The translations under genes were made by a program, and so were the position numbers. 64,000 bases of DNA from an uncultured Clostridia bacterium. GTDB taxonomy: Bacteria > Bacillota > Clostridia > Christensenellales > Aristaeellaceae. Of this stretch, positions 50,601-60,666 are shown piece after piece. The first letter of the stretch is position 1, and each line of letters opens with the position of its first letter. Under the pieces are notes generated by a model. The model had not been told where the DNA came from. It saw only the letters and a list, made by a program, of their open reading frames with translations, and did not search any database. The stretch is taken from assembly GCA_947596085.1 (NCBI GenBank), contig CANQEW010000007.1:1-64000 (forward strand). The letters are read 5' to 3'.

Positions 50601-51983
50601 ATGGGAGGGTACATCAATATGTCGTACGACAGATCCCGACAAAGGCGTGAGCGCGAGCGCAGGCTGCGCGCCATATATCGCAGAAAGACAATTACCGCAG
50701 GCATCGTTATGCTGCTCATCGGCCTGATCGTGGGCTTTGTGCTCTGCGTCATTGCGGCCAAGCATGCCGTTCCGCTGACCAAGGATGTTTTGAAGATCGG
50801 CCCGATCACAAGTGTGACGAGTGAATCTACGCTCGTGCCCACACCCACCGACGCGCAGAATCCCGCCCTGCCGGCGCTGGGTGCGACGGAAACCACGCCC
50901 GCGCCTGAGGTCGAGGGCGACTTTGAGGATGCTGACGCATCGCAGGGCGAGGAGCCGAGCATCGTCTTTACCGACCCGCAGGTGCAGGCCTCTTCCGCGG
51001 AAAGCGCAGGGGAGACTGGTGGCGAAACCGCCGGCGAGAGTACAATCAGCGCGCCGGAAGGCGGGTTGGTCATTCAGGCCGCGCCGGAAGCCACCGAGGC
51101 GCCGACCGCAGAACCCACTGCGGAGCCGACCGCGGAACCCACGCCTGAACCCACCGCGGAGCCCACGCCCGAGCTTACGCCCGAGCCTACGCCCGAAGCG
51201 GCGGAGCCCGTGATCGTTCCCTATGGCGAGACCGCCACGCTGGAGACCCAGATCAAGGCGGACGGCAGCGCGCGCACCAGCGCCGACGATGCGCTCGGCG
51301 ATACGCTGAACTTCACGGTAAAAGTGGACGCCTATAAGAATCAGGCCTACTTCCAGGAGCAGTACGCTACCCAGTATGATCTCCAGGGCAACGAGGCTGC
51401 CGTGCAGTTTGATATTACGCTCAACGGCTACACCGGCTCCACGGAGATCGTACCGCAGGATTGCCTGCTCGTTACCCTCGTGGGCGAGGATCCGACGGTT
51501 ACGACGCAGGGCTATCAGCTGATGGATGCCGAGATCAACGGCAAGCCGGGGATCTCCGTTGCTTCCGATGTGACGTCCACGCTCTACAAGCGCTACTCCT
51601 ACTCCGCAGAGCAGGGCGATATGAAGTACATGGCCGTCACCACTTACATGGATGGTGTGCAGAACGTCTACTGGTTTGACATCGTCGCACCTGAACCCGA
51701 AGAAACGCCCGAGCCCGAAGGCGAGGCTGCTGAGGGCGAGGGGAGCGAAGGTGACGGCGCCGAGACGGAAGAGAGCACGGCGCTGCAGAACGGTAGCCGT
51801 GGCGACGACGTCGTGAAGCTGCAGCAGGCGCTGATCGACAAGGGCGTGCTCAACGGCGCTGCGGACGGCATCTTTGGTAACATGACCGCTGCCGCGGTGA
51901 GCGCCATGCAGGAGCAGTTTGGCATGGAGCAGACCGGCATCGCGGATCAGGCGTTCCTGGATCAGCTGTACGCGGATTCCTAA
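50601..51983 (+). CDS. Membrane-anchored protein with PT/E-rich repeat and C-terminal peptidoglycan-binding-1 domain
   Basis: TM helix near N-terminus; TAEPTAEPTAEPTPEPTAEPTPELTPEPTPE; LQNGSRGDDVVKLQQALIDKGVLNGAADGIFG. Confidence 0.8.
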   Translation: MGGYINMSYDRSRQRRERERRLRAIYRRKTITAGIVMLLIGLIVGFVLCVIAAKHAVPLTKDVLKIGPITSVTSESTLVPTPTDAQNPALPALGATETTPAPEVEGDFEDADASQGEEPSIVFTDPQVQASSAESAGETGGETAGESTISAPEGGLVIQAAPEATEAPTAEPTAEPTAEPTPEPTAEPTPELTPEPTPEAAEPVIVPYGETATLETQIKADGSARTSADDALGDTLNFTVKVDAYKNQAYFQEQYATQYDLQGNEAAVQFDITLNGYTGSTEIVPQDCLLVTLVGEDPTVTTQGYQLMDAEINGKPGISVASDVTSTLYKRYSYSAEQGDMKYMAVTTYMDGVQNVYWFDIVAPEPEETPEPEGEAAEGEGSEGDGAETEESTALQNGSRGDDVVKLQQALIDKGVLNGAADGIFGNMTAAAVSAMQEQFGMEQTGIADQAFLDQLYADS

Positions 51984-52078
51984 AGCGAGAAATGGTCCCT
52001 CGAACAAAATTATCGGCAAAACCATGATTGCCCGTAGAATGGGTGGCATGGACAAAAGTGAAAAGCCCCGTGAATACT

Positions 52079-52102
52079 AGCCAGCGTCTCAAGACGCTGG
52101 CT
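52079..52102. terminator. Hairpin (terminator or IS end)
   Basis: AGCCAGCGTC-TCAA-GACGCTGGCT-TTC. Confidence 0.6.
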
Positions 52103-52129
52103 TTCACTTTATTCAATCCTGCCTTTTTT

Positions 52130-52425
52130 GTCAGTTTCCAAACTTATGCTTCAAATTTGCATGCTCGTCAAAGATCAACAATGCGCTCTTCTCTTTTAAG
52201 CCCCCATGAAACTTGACACACTCTTTTCAGAGGTACACTGAATCGCAGATGCGTGTGATCCGGCATTATGCGCACTTCGATAATTTCTGCTCCTTTGGCT
52301 TTGCATAACATTCAGATAATTCTCGCCGGTTGCTTATATCTGGTTACAGCCGATTTGTTTCCAATACTTCGGTACAAATACAGTATGATATTCGCAATTT
52401 CAGTTCGTGTGTGTTATCTCGTCCA
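52130..52425 (-). pseudogene. Heavily decayed IS200/IS605 TnpA remnant
   Basis: Minus strand fragments ELKLRISYCICTEVLE..., IMPDHTHLRFSVPLK, ALLIFDEHANLKHKFGN* with intervening stops/frameshifts. Confidence 0.6.
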
Positions 52426-52606
52426 TTCGTCTTTTCCCTTTCCCTCCTAGGATAGTAGGATAGCAGGCAAGCCTTATGGCACAGGGTTGACGAAGGGACA
52501 ACCATAGCTTATAAACACTTTGGATTTCTGCGCAAAGCGATGATTTTCATTGGACATGTAATTTCAGGGTGCAGCGCTACGCCGCACCCTGAAAATGGCT
52601 CTTGTT

Positions 52607-53197
52607 TTATTTCTTTTTTCCGAAATTCGGAGAGAAAATGGTCTTGTCGACAGCGAAGATGATGATCATCGCTACGCCGCCGGTGACTACTGTCGTTACA
52701 ATGCTGCTGACCGTGTTGCGTACCGCCTCGTTCTCGATCAGCGCCACTGTCACCGGGTTCCAGATGCAGGTGAACAGGTTCATTACCAGGAACACCGCCA
52801 CCGTCGCCAGGAAGTGCCCCGCGATCTGCGGCGCCAGCGGACCGTGACTCTTGAACGTCACGTTTCTCTGCAGCGGGAAGTTGATGCACTCGCCGAAAAA
52901 GATCGCCGTTAGATTCGCCAGCGTGAACGCCAGGCCGCTGCTCACCAGATACGCGCCGTTTGCGTCCGTCGCCAGCGCGTTGCCGATGATGGAGAGGTTA
53001 AACGTCACCCCAAACATCGTCACCGGCGTACCCGGCCACATCCATTCCACGTCGCCCACCATGCCGTGGTACATGTTCGGCAGGAACATGAGCAGCAACA
53101 TCTTGATGAACGTCACCACATAACTGAAGATCAGGAACAGCCCGCCCTCGCGGATCCACTGCGCTGCCTTCGGATGCTTTGCCATCCATTCTTTCAT
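52607..53197 (-). CDS. GtrA-like membrane protein
   Basis: Four TM; FFGECINFPLQRNVTFKSHG. Confidence 0.7.
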   Translation of the reverse strand: MKEWMAKHPKAAQWIREGGLFLIFSYVVTFIKMLLLMFLPNMYHGMVGDVEWMWPGTPVTMFGVTFNLSIIGNALATDANGAYLVSSGLAFTLANLTAIFFGECINFPLQRNVTFKSHGPLAPQIAGHFLATVAVFLVMNLFTCIWNPVTVALIENEAVRNTVSSIVTTVVTGGVAMIIIFAVDKTIFSPNFGKKK

Positions 53198-53216
53198 AAG
53201 GTCAACTACTCCTCTC

Positions 53217-55634
53217 TCATTCCATGGAGTTTGCCTTCTTCTGCACCTTGCGCTGCTTGAAGAAGCCGCTGATGATGCCGCCCAGGCCGCCGAAGAAGTG
53301 ACCGTTCACCAGGTACACAATCTTCTCGCACATCGCCTGACTGCACATGCCGCCCGCCATCTTGCCGATCCCGCGGAAGGGCATGTTGTAGATGAAGGTG
53401 ATGTTCAAATCCGGCGTGCCCTTCGCCAGGCTCTTGTTGAGCATGTTGGTCATGATCTTGTACACCAGCCGCGCTGGAGCGCTCTTCGCGTAGTACATCT
53501 GGCAGATCGCGTCGTTCATCTGCAACGTGCCGCTCCACTTTCCGTCCGGAATGTCATGACCAAGCAGCGCTTTGAATTCCTCATCGGAGACTTTGGTGAT
53601 CTTGCCGCTGGCGTAGCTCGGCAGCTTGCTCATGTCGTACGGCGCTGGGGCGTTCGTCCCCTTCACCGTCACCGTGCCGCTCAGCTTGATGTCCGCCACG
53701 TTCGCGCCGATCAGAATCTCGTACTCGCCGCCGTCGATCTCGAACTGGTTCGTCTTTACGTTGAAGTAGCGGAACGCCTTGTCGTCCAGCGGAATCGTCA
53801 CTTCCTTGCTTTCGCCCGCTTTGAGGAACACCTTCGTAAAGCCCTTCAGCTCCTTCGCCGGGCGGTAGACCGTCGGATTCTTTGCGTGCACATACAGCTG
53901 CGCCACCTCCGCGCCGTCCATCTTGCCAGTGTTCTTTAGCGTGAACGTCGCTTCCTTATCGGTGACGGTGAGGTTGCTATACTCGAAGGTCGTGTAGCTC
54001 AGGCCGAAGCCAAAGGGGAACGTCACCGGCATTTTCGCCGTCTCGAAGTAGCGGTAGCCGATATACAGTCCCTCGCGGTACTCCACCGTCCGCTCCTTCG
54101 CCGGGAAGTACGGCGCGCTCGGCACGTCTTCATACTTCACAGGATACGTCTCGCTCAACTTGCCCGACGGGTTCACCTGACCCGTGATGACCTTCAATAC
54201 CGCGCTCGCGCCCGCCTGGCCGCACAGGTAGCCGTGCACCACCGCTTTGCACTTGTCAAGCCAAGGCATCTCGATCGACGAACCCGCGCTCAATACCGCG
54301 ATCACGTTCGGATTCGCCTTCGCTACCGCTTCCAGCAGATCGATCTGGCTCTGCGGCAGCTTCATGTGCGCGCGATCCAGGCCCTCCGATTCGGAGATTT
54401 CATCCAGGCCGATGTAGAGCAGCACGTAATCCGCCGTGCGCGCCAAGCCGACCGCCTTCGTTTGCATCTCAGCGTTGCCCACGCCGCTGCGCGGATAGCC
54501 CGCCTCGAAGCCGGTAATCTTCAGGTCGAAATTCTTGATCACGTCCATCGTGTTGTCCAGCTTCGTGCAGTTCACCACCGACGAACCCGCGCCCTGATAC
54601 CGCGCCTTCTGTGCGAATTCGCCGATCACCGCCACCTTCGCGCCCTTCGCGAGCGGCAGGATGTTCCCCTCGTTCTTCAGCAGCACGATGCTCTGCTCGC
54701 TGGCTTTCATCGCCATGGCATGATGGGCCTCCTTGTCGAAGCCCTTGCCGATGTGCGGGTCCACCGCCGCGCGGGTGGAGAGAATCACGTCCAGAAGTTC
54801 ATCGACGCGCCGGTCGATCATCTCTTCCGAAATCTTGCCGTCCTTGACCGCCTGAACCAACTCCTCGTCGGAGTCGCCGCCGGTGGAGGGCATCTCCAGG
54901 TGCGAACCGGCCGCCACACCCGCGACGTGGTCGTTGCTCGCGCCCCAGTCGGATACCACGAAGCCGTCAAAGCCCCACTCATCGCGCAGAATCTCCTGCA
55001 GCAGGTGCGGATTTTCATTTGCGTAGGTGCCGTTTACCATGTTGTAGGAGGACATAATCGACTTCGGATGTCCCTCCTTGACCGCGATCTCAAAGCCGGT
55101 CAGATAGATTTCGCGCAGCGTGCGCTCGTCCACGACGGAGTCCGAAGCCATGCGGCGCAGCTCGGTGTTGTTCGCGGCAAAGTGTTTCGGACAGGCGGAC
55201 ACGCCGTTTTCCTGGATGCCGCGCACATAGCCCCCCGCCATCTTGCCGGCAAGATACGGGTCCTCGCAGAAATACTCAAAGTTGCGCCCACACAGCGGGG
55301 AGCGCTTCATATTCAGACCGGGGCCGAGCAGCACGCACACGTCCTGCGCGGCGGCCTCCTCGCCCAGCGCGCGGCCGATCTCTTCGCCCAGCGCAGGGTC
55401 CCAGGAGTTGGCGATGGTCGCGGCGGTAGGGAAGCAGGTGGCCGGAACGGAGCCGTTCAGGCCAAGCTGGTCGCCCGCGCCCTCCTGCTTGCGGATGCCG
55501 TGCGGGCCGTCGGCCATGGTCATGTTGGGTACGCCCGCCGCCTTGACGCTGCGGGTCTGCCAGAAGTCCTTGCCCGAGAGCAAGTAGCACTTCTGCTCCA
55601 AATTCATCTTGGAGATGATGTCCTGATGTTTCAA
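53217..55634 (-). CDS. Glycoside hydrolase family 3, canonical order GH3_N-GH3_C-Fn3
   Basis: MTMADGPHGIRKQ; FVVSDWGASNDHVAGVAAGSHLEMP; IVLLKNEGNILPLAKGAKVAVIG. Confidence 0.92.
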   Translation of the reverse strand: MKHQDIISKMNLEQKCYLLSGKDFWQTRSVKAAGVPNMTMADGPHGIRKQEGAGDQLGLNGSVPATCFPTAATIANSWDPALGEEIGRALGEEAAAQDVCVLLGPGLNMKRSPLCGRNFEYFCEDPYLAGKMAGGYVRGIQENGVSACPKHFAANNTELRRMASDSVVDERTLREIYLTGFEIAVKEGHPKSIMSSYNMVNGTYANENPHLLQEILRDEWGFDGFVVSDWGASNDHVAGVAAGSHLEMPSTGGDSDEELVQAVKDGKISEEMIDRRVDELLDVILSTRAAVDPHIGKGFDKEAHHAMAMKASEQSIVLLKNEGNILPLAKGAKVAVIGEFAQKARYQGAGSSVVNCTKLDNTMDVIKNFDLKITGFEAGYPRSGVGNAEMQTKAVGLARTADYVLLYIGLDEISESEGLDRAHMKLPQSQIDLLEAVAKANPNVIAVLSAGSSIEMPWLDKCKAVVHGYLCGQAGASAVLKVITGQVNPSGKLSETYPVKYEDVPSAPYFPAKERTVEYREGLYIGYRYFETAKMPVTFPFGFGLSYTTFEYSNLTVTDKEATFTLKNTGKMDGAEVAQLYVHAKNPTVYRPAKELKGFTKVFLKAGESKEVTIPLDDKAFRYFNVKTNQFEIDGGEYEILIGANVADIKLSGTVTVKGTNAPAPYDMSKLPSYASGKITKVSDEEFKALLGHDIPDGKWSGTLQMNDAICQMYYAKSAPARLVYKIMTNMLNKSLAKGTPDLNITFIYNMPFRGIGKMAGGMCSQAMCEKIVYLVNGHFFGGLGGIISGFFKQRKVQKKANSME

Positions 55635-55709
55635 GAAATACCCCTCCCTTTGTATTGCCGCCCCCTCCGCGAGGGGAGGGGGCGGGGATGGTTCGAATGC
55701 TTGCCGGTT

Positions 55710-58700
55710 TTAAGCTTTTTTGGTTTTCTTGGCCTTCTTCAGTCCACGCACCAGCATGTAGACCGCCAACAGCTCGAGCACGACCAGCACCGCGGCGCAG
55801 GCGATGTTAATGGTGCGGAACAGCTTGGTCATGTTGTCGGTGCCGCCCGTCGGATCGCCATTGGCATAGTAGCCGGAGTTCACGACGGTGTACAGGATGT
55901 TCTTGCACGCCTGGCGCATCGCCAGCAGTGCGGTCGCGCTCTGATCGGTGAACTGGTTGGAGGCGGCGGAGGCGAAGCCCAGCATCAGGTCGTTGCCGGA
56001 ACGCACGCAGTGGTCGGCGATTTGGTAGCCGTAGGAGCCGTTGTAGTCGGTCTCCACCATGCCCACGAAGCCCCACTCGCCTCTCAGCACGTTGTTGAGC
56101 AGCTTCTCATTGCCGCAGCTCGGCTCGGTGCCGATGAAGTTGAAGGAGGACATGCAGGCCATGCTCGCGCCGGTATAGCCCTTGACCGCGATCTCGAAAG
56201 GTTTGAGGTAAATTTCGCGAATCGCCTGTTCGGAGGCATAGGTCAACAGGAAGGAGCAGCGGTTCGTCTCCTGATCGTTGACCGCGAAGTGCTTGATGTA
56301 GGGGTACACGCCCTTGGTGGCGGCGCCGTTGCACTCAGCCATGGCCATGTAACCGGCGAGCACGCCGTCCTCGGAGTAGTATTCAAAGTTGCGGCCGGCG
56401 AAGGCGTTGCGGTGGGTGTTCATGGCGGGGCCGTACCAGCCGTAGTTGTTGGCGTCAGCGTATTCCTGGCCCATGGCGGCGCCCATCTCTTCGATCAGCG
56501 CGGTGTTCCAGGTCTGGGCCATCAGCACCTCGGTCGGATAGGCGGTACCGTAGGCGCCGGTGATGAAGTTGGACAAGCCCGCCGGGCCGTCGCAGTCGCT
56601 GGTGGCGCACTTGCCCACGGAGTCGATCTTTGCAGTCTGCCAGCCGCCCAGATTGATCATCATGGACATATCCTCGAAGGTCAACTGGTCGAGCAGCGGC
56701 TCCCAGGCAGCGTCATCGTAGGCCGCGCCGCGCAGCTCGAAGAGTTTCTTGCCGTTCTGCGCGCCCAGAGTCGGAGCCGCGTCGTCGGCGTTGTCGTACA
56801 GTGTCGGGTCGTAGATGCCGAAGGCATCCTCCTCGACCTCGGCGCGGGTCTCGGCGCTCATTTCAAAGTTCGCGGGCGCGGTGGTCGCGGTTTCGTAGTT
56901 GGCGAAGCCGTCCGCGCGGGAGAGCTGTTCAAAGTCGCCCCGAGAGTAATCCTGGAACTGGTTGTTAGCGGGGGTCAGATCACTGGCGCGGCCGTCGGCA
57001 TAGGACACGTCGGCTTCCACGGTGAAGGTCTGCTCCGCCAGCACGGTGTGGGAATCGGAGCGCAGCGACACCACATAGTCGCCCGCCTCGAGGATGTAGC
57101 CGCCGCCGGCGACCTTCACGCCGTCGTCGTAGGCTGCGAACTCCTCCTTCGGGATCGAGAACGCGACGGACTCAGACGCGCCGGGCTCCAGCGTGCCGGT
57201 CTTGCCGTACTTGATGAGATTGACGCTGGCTTTCTCGATGCCGCCGTTGGTGTAGGGCGGGTTGAAGTAGAGCTCGACGACTTCCTTGCCGGCCACGGAG
57301 CCGGTGTTCGTCACCTTGACGCTGATTTCAACGCTGTCGCCGCTGGCGTCAAAGTTCTCGAACTCCTGCGTAAAGCTGGTGTAGCTCAAACCGTAGCCGA
57401 AGGGGAAGAGCACTTGCTCGTCGTAATTGATCAGACCCTCCTCGGCGGCGGTCTCGTAGAACTTGTAGCCCACGTAGACGCCTTCGACGTAGTTCACGAA
57501 GGCCAGGTTGCCCTCGTAGGCGCCGTCCGCGGCGGCGATGGCCTGCTTGAGGTCGTCCACGTTGGTGTAGGAGAAGTTGCCCACGTTGTTCCAGGTGGGG
57601 GTGGCGGTCAGGTCGTAGACGTAGGTGTCCACGGTGCGGCCGGAGGGATTGACCTCGCCGGAGATGATCTTGCCCAGCGCGGACATGCCGGTGTTGCCGG
57701 TGCCGGGGGCGAGGATCACCGCGCCGATCTGGGGATAGTCGTTTACCCAGCCCAGCTCCATGGCGTTGTTGGCGTTGACGACCAGCACGACGTGCTCGAA
57801 GGTGGAGCACACCTTCTCGACCATCTGCTCCTCGGTGACGGAGAGCTCGAGGTAGTGCTCGCCGGGCTCGAAGTCGTCGTAGGAGCCGTTGTTGGTGTAG
57901 GTGGCGCGGGTGTAGCCGTAGTTGTCGGGCACGACGGACACTGTTTGCGCGATGTCGTAGGTGCCTTTGATGACGGCGTTCATGTCGCGGGGCAAGTCGG
58001 CGCCCTCGCCGCCGGAGCGGGAGATCACGATCACCGCGGTGTCGGAGAAGCCGGTGGCCTGGGACATCACGTCATCGGTGTACACGTCCACCGTCGGCTC
58101 AGGCAGCGTCCAATCCTGGCTGGCCATGGCGATGGTGGGGCGGTCGGTGCGATAGTCGGTATAGATCTTGGTCAGATCCTCGTTGGTGGCGTAGCCCGCG
58201 TCCTGGAGGGACTGCAGGATGCCCACGGCGGAGGAGCCGTCGGAGGAACCGGAACCGGTGCCGCCGAAGATCGGATTTGTCGAGCCCCAGCCGAACACGT
58301 TGAGCGCCTTGGTGTCGCCGGACAGCGGCAGCAGGCCGTCATTCTTGACCAGCACCAGGCCTTCCTCGCCGACCCTGGCGATGACGTCCTTGCTGGTAGC
58401 CACGGTCTCTTCGGCCAGCGTCACCGGCGAGGCGTTGAGCACGCTCGACAGGTTGGACTTCATCGGGCCGAAGCAGATCGCGTTGACCATGACCAGCACA
58501 ACCAGCAGCCATGCGATCAGGCAGTTCATGCGAATGAAGCCCTTGACGCCCTTCTTGCACTTCTTGGCGACGATGAGCACCACGATGGCGACCACCAGCA
58601 CGGCAAGAATGACGTACACGTAGTTGATGCACATTCCAATGTAGGATTGCAGGTCGGCCGAGCTCACGCCCATGGGCGTAAAGATCGGCGACAGCAGGGA

Positions 58701-58718
58701 GGTAAGCAGATTGACCAT
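55710..58718 (-). CDS. Membrane-anchored GH3 with permuted order (GH3_C-Fn3 before GH3_N)
   Basis: GLVLVKNDGLLPLSGDTKALNVFGWGS near N-terminus; SDCDGPAGLSNFITG and FVGMVETDYNGSYGYQIADHCVRSGNDLMLG near C-terminus; TM at both ends. Confidence 0.88.
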   Translation of the reverse strand: MVNLLTSLLSPIFTPMGVSSADLQSYIGMCINYVYVILAVLVVAIVVLIVAKKCKKGVKGFIRMNCLIAWLLVVLVMVNAICFGPMKSNLSSVLNASPVTLAEETVATSKDVIARVGEEGLVLVKNDGLLPLSGDTKALNVFGWGSTNPIFGGTGSGSSDGSSAVGILQSLQDAGYATNEDLTKIYTDYRTDRPTIAMASQDWTLPEPTVDVYTDDVMSQATGFSDTAVIVISRSGGEGADLPRDMNAVIKGTYDIAQTVSVVPDNYGYTRATYTNNGSYDDFEPGEHYLELSVTEEQMVEKVCSTFEHVVLVVNANNAMELGWVNDYPQIGAVILAPGTGNTGMSALGKIISGEVNPSGRTVDTYVYDLTATPTWNNVGNFSYTNVDDLKQAIAAADGAYEGNLAFVNYVEGVYVGYKFYETAAEEGLINYDEQVLFPFGYGLSYTSFTQEFENFDASGDSVEISVKVTNTGSVAGKEVVELYFNPPYTNGGIEKASVNLIKYGKTGTLEPGASESVAFSIPKEEFAAYDDGVKVAGGGYILEAGDYVVSLRSDSHTVLAEQTFTVEADVSYADGRASDLTPANNQFQDYSRGDFEQLSRADGFANYETATTAPANFEMSAETRAEVEEDAFGIYDPTLYDNADDAAPTLGAQNGKKLFELRGAAYDDAAWEPLLDQLTFEDMSMMINLGGWQTAKIDSVGKCATSDCDGPAGLSNFITGAYGTAYPTEVLMAQTWNTALIEEMGAAMGQEYADANNYGWYGPAMNTHRNAFAGRNFEYYSEDGVLAGYMAMAECNGAATKGVYPYIKHFAVNDQETNRCSFLLTYASEQAIREIYLKPFEIAVKGYTGASMACMSSFNFIGTEPSCGNEKLLNNVLRGEWGFVGMVETDYNGSYGYQIADHCVRSGNDLMLGFASAASNQFTDQSATALLAMRQACKNILYTVVNSGYYANGDPTGGTDNMTKLFRTINIACAAVLVVLELLAVYMLVRGLKKAKKTKKA

Positions 58719-59052
58719 ACCTCATTCTCCTCTCTTGCGGTTCTGGGCCCGAAGCCCCCCATAGTCAGTGTCATTATAACATGAATTGTCGCGGTAAATA
58801 AAGAGCGCATCGAAAACTTAGCAACCTTTTCACGCGGGCACATTTGAAATTATGCAATTTATCTATTTTTATACGATACGATTTAGAAACGTTGTTTGTG
58901 ATGGTGAACAATCATTACACTCGGCTTCGTGAAGCCGTAAGACAAAAACGGACACATGGGGGAGTGTCATGAAGTCTGTCTTTGTCTTTCTACTTCACAC
59001 AGCGGGTGGTTCCTGTTTTGCTTCGCTCAACTGCCTAAAGGTGCGAATCAAA

Positions 59053-59089
59053 ACTGGGCAGCACCGCCGCGATGGCAGTGCTGCCCAGT
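59053..59089 (-). terminator. Terminator of 5'-nucleotidase operon
   Basis: ACTGGGCAGCAC...GTGCTGCCCAGT followed by TTTG on minus strand. Confidence 0.75.
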
Positions 59090-59163
59090 CATTTTAAGTT
59101 TCCACGTTTGAAAATCTGAATTGCGAACCGGCGGCCGCCGACTTTCGGACGGTTCATCCCTTT

Positions 59164-60663
59164 CTACAGAACCCTTCCTCCGAAAACGGCGCGACAGGGA
59201 TGTCCGTCGGGAATGTCTACCCGTGGATGCTGAACCAGATAGTCCAGAATCAGCTCGCTGACCTCGGTCTGGATCTCCCGCACACGAGGACATTCGCGGT
59301 AGACGTCAAAATTGCCCGCGCCCGTGGCGCGATAGTTGCACATGCAGAGGGTCAGCTCGTCCTCGGGCAGCACGGGAATTCCGCCGCGCGTCATGCGTGC
59401 GACTCGCTCTCCCTCGGGGCGAGAGAGGTCAAACGTGTACTCGACGCCGCTGAAGTAGTCGAAGTCGTAGTGCGCCTCCTTGGGGTGAAGAAAGCTGTCG
59501 GCGACGCGAATGTTTCCATCCGCCTCCACCGCGAAATAGCGGGCGCACTGCTCCAGTGCCATGCGGAGCTGCGCTCCGGTCACGCACAGAATCACCAGCG
59601 TGTTGGAATAGATGTAGCTCGTCATCACGTCGCGCACGGTCACGTCGCTGTCGAATCCGTGCACCTCATTGCCCAGCGCGGTGCAGGACACGTCCGCGCC
59701 GCTGGCCCAGAGCTGCACGCGGTTGAAGAAATCCGCGATGGCGGAGCCGTGCAGCGCCATGTCCAGCTTCTCCACCGGCCAGATGGCACGGCTGAGCCTG
59801 CCGATGGGCTGGTCCAGCCACGCGTTCAACCGGGCGTACAGCGCGCGCTGTTCAAGGCTGCATTCGGCATGGTCGGGCACGGGACACAGCTCGGAGTGGA
59901 AGCGGCCGTCGTCCTCCAGCGTGACCTTCACATAGGCGGTGGCGTTGCAGGGCGTCTGCGCGATGTGCGTGCCATGCCAGACGCGATTCGCCATCGCGAT
60001 GTGCTGGTGCCCGGTGAGCAGCAGATCGAACGGCAGCTCCTCGCACAGGCGGCAGGCGATGTTCTCGTCGGTGTGGGTCAGCGGCTTTCCCGTATCGAGA
60101 TCCCGCTCCACGCCGCCGTGATAGATGCCGATCAGCACGTCGGCGCGCAGCTCCTTCAGCGCCTCCCGCGCGGCCGCGAGCGGGTCGGTGATGGCGATGC
60201 CGTCCAGGTTTTCGGGCCGCTCCCAGCGCTTGACCCAGTCGGTGACGATTCCCACCAAGCCCACGCGCAATCCGTTGCCCAGGGTGTGCACGGCTGCGCG
60301 CTCGATGGGCAGTTCGCCCCGCGCATCCACGACGTTCGCGCACAGGCAGCGCGCGTTCAGCTTCTCCAGATAGCCGCGCAGATAATCCCTGCCGTTGTTG
60401 AAGTCGTGATTCCCCAGCGTCACGTAATCGTAGCCCCGCTCGTTCATGACCTGCGCCATGGGCGGCTCAACGTGGTTCTGCACGCAGTACCAAGTCAGCG
60501 GGGAACCCTGAATGGTGTCCCCGCCGTCGATGACAAGCGTGTTTTCATCCTTGGGAAAGCGCATGGACAACAGCCCCATGGGGCGGGGCTGTTGGTCCGC
60601 AAAGTTGGTGGGATAGAGATAGCCGTGGGTATCCGAGGTAAAGTAGATGGTCAGTTTCGGCAT
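59164..60663 (-). CDS. 5'-nucleotidase/2',3'-cyclic phosphodiesterase-type metallophosphoesterase
   Basis: FTSDTHGYLYPT; VIDGGDTIQGSP; VTLGNHDFNNG; LLTGHQHI. Confidence 0.92.
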   Translation of the reverse strand: MPKLTIYFTSDTHGYLYPTNFADQQPRPMGLLSMRFPKDENTLVIDGGDTIQGSPLTWYCVQNHVEPPMAQVMNERGYDYVTLGNHDFNNGRDYLRGYLEKLNARCLCANVVDARGELPIERAAVHTLGNGLRVGLVGIVTDWVKRWERPENLDGIAITDPLAAAREALKELRADVLIGIYHGGVERDLDTGKPLTHTDENIACRLCEELPFDLLLTGHQHIAMANRVWHGTHIAQTPCNATAYVKVTLEDDGRFHSELCPVPDHAECSLEQRALYARLNAWLDQPIGRLSRAIWPVEKLDMALHGSAIADFFNRVQLWASGADVSCTALGNEVHGFDSDVTVRDVMTSYIYSNTLVILCVTGAQLRMALEQCARYFAVEADGNIRVADSFLHPKEAHYDFDYFSGVEYTFDLSRPEGERVARMTRGGIPVLPEDELTLCMCNYRATGAGNFDVYRECPRVREIQTEVSELILDYLVQHPRVDIPDGHPCRAVFGGRVL

Positions 60664-60666
60664 GTG

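Noticed and set aside
54234-58784. 1516-aa plus-strand ORF
   Set aside because: Antisense to two well-supported GH3 genes; His/Arg/Val-rich composition typical of high-GC shadow frames.
58969-59097. 42-codon ORF MKSVFVFLLHTAGGSCFASLNCLK... after gggggag
   Set aside because: Runs through the terminator hairpin of the opposite operon and has no recognisable family; probably fortuitous.
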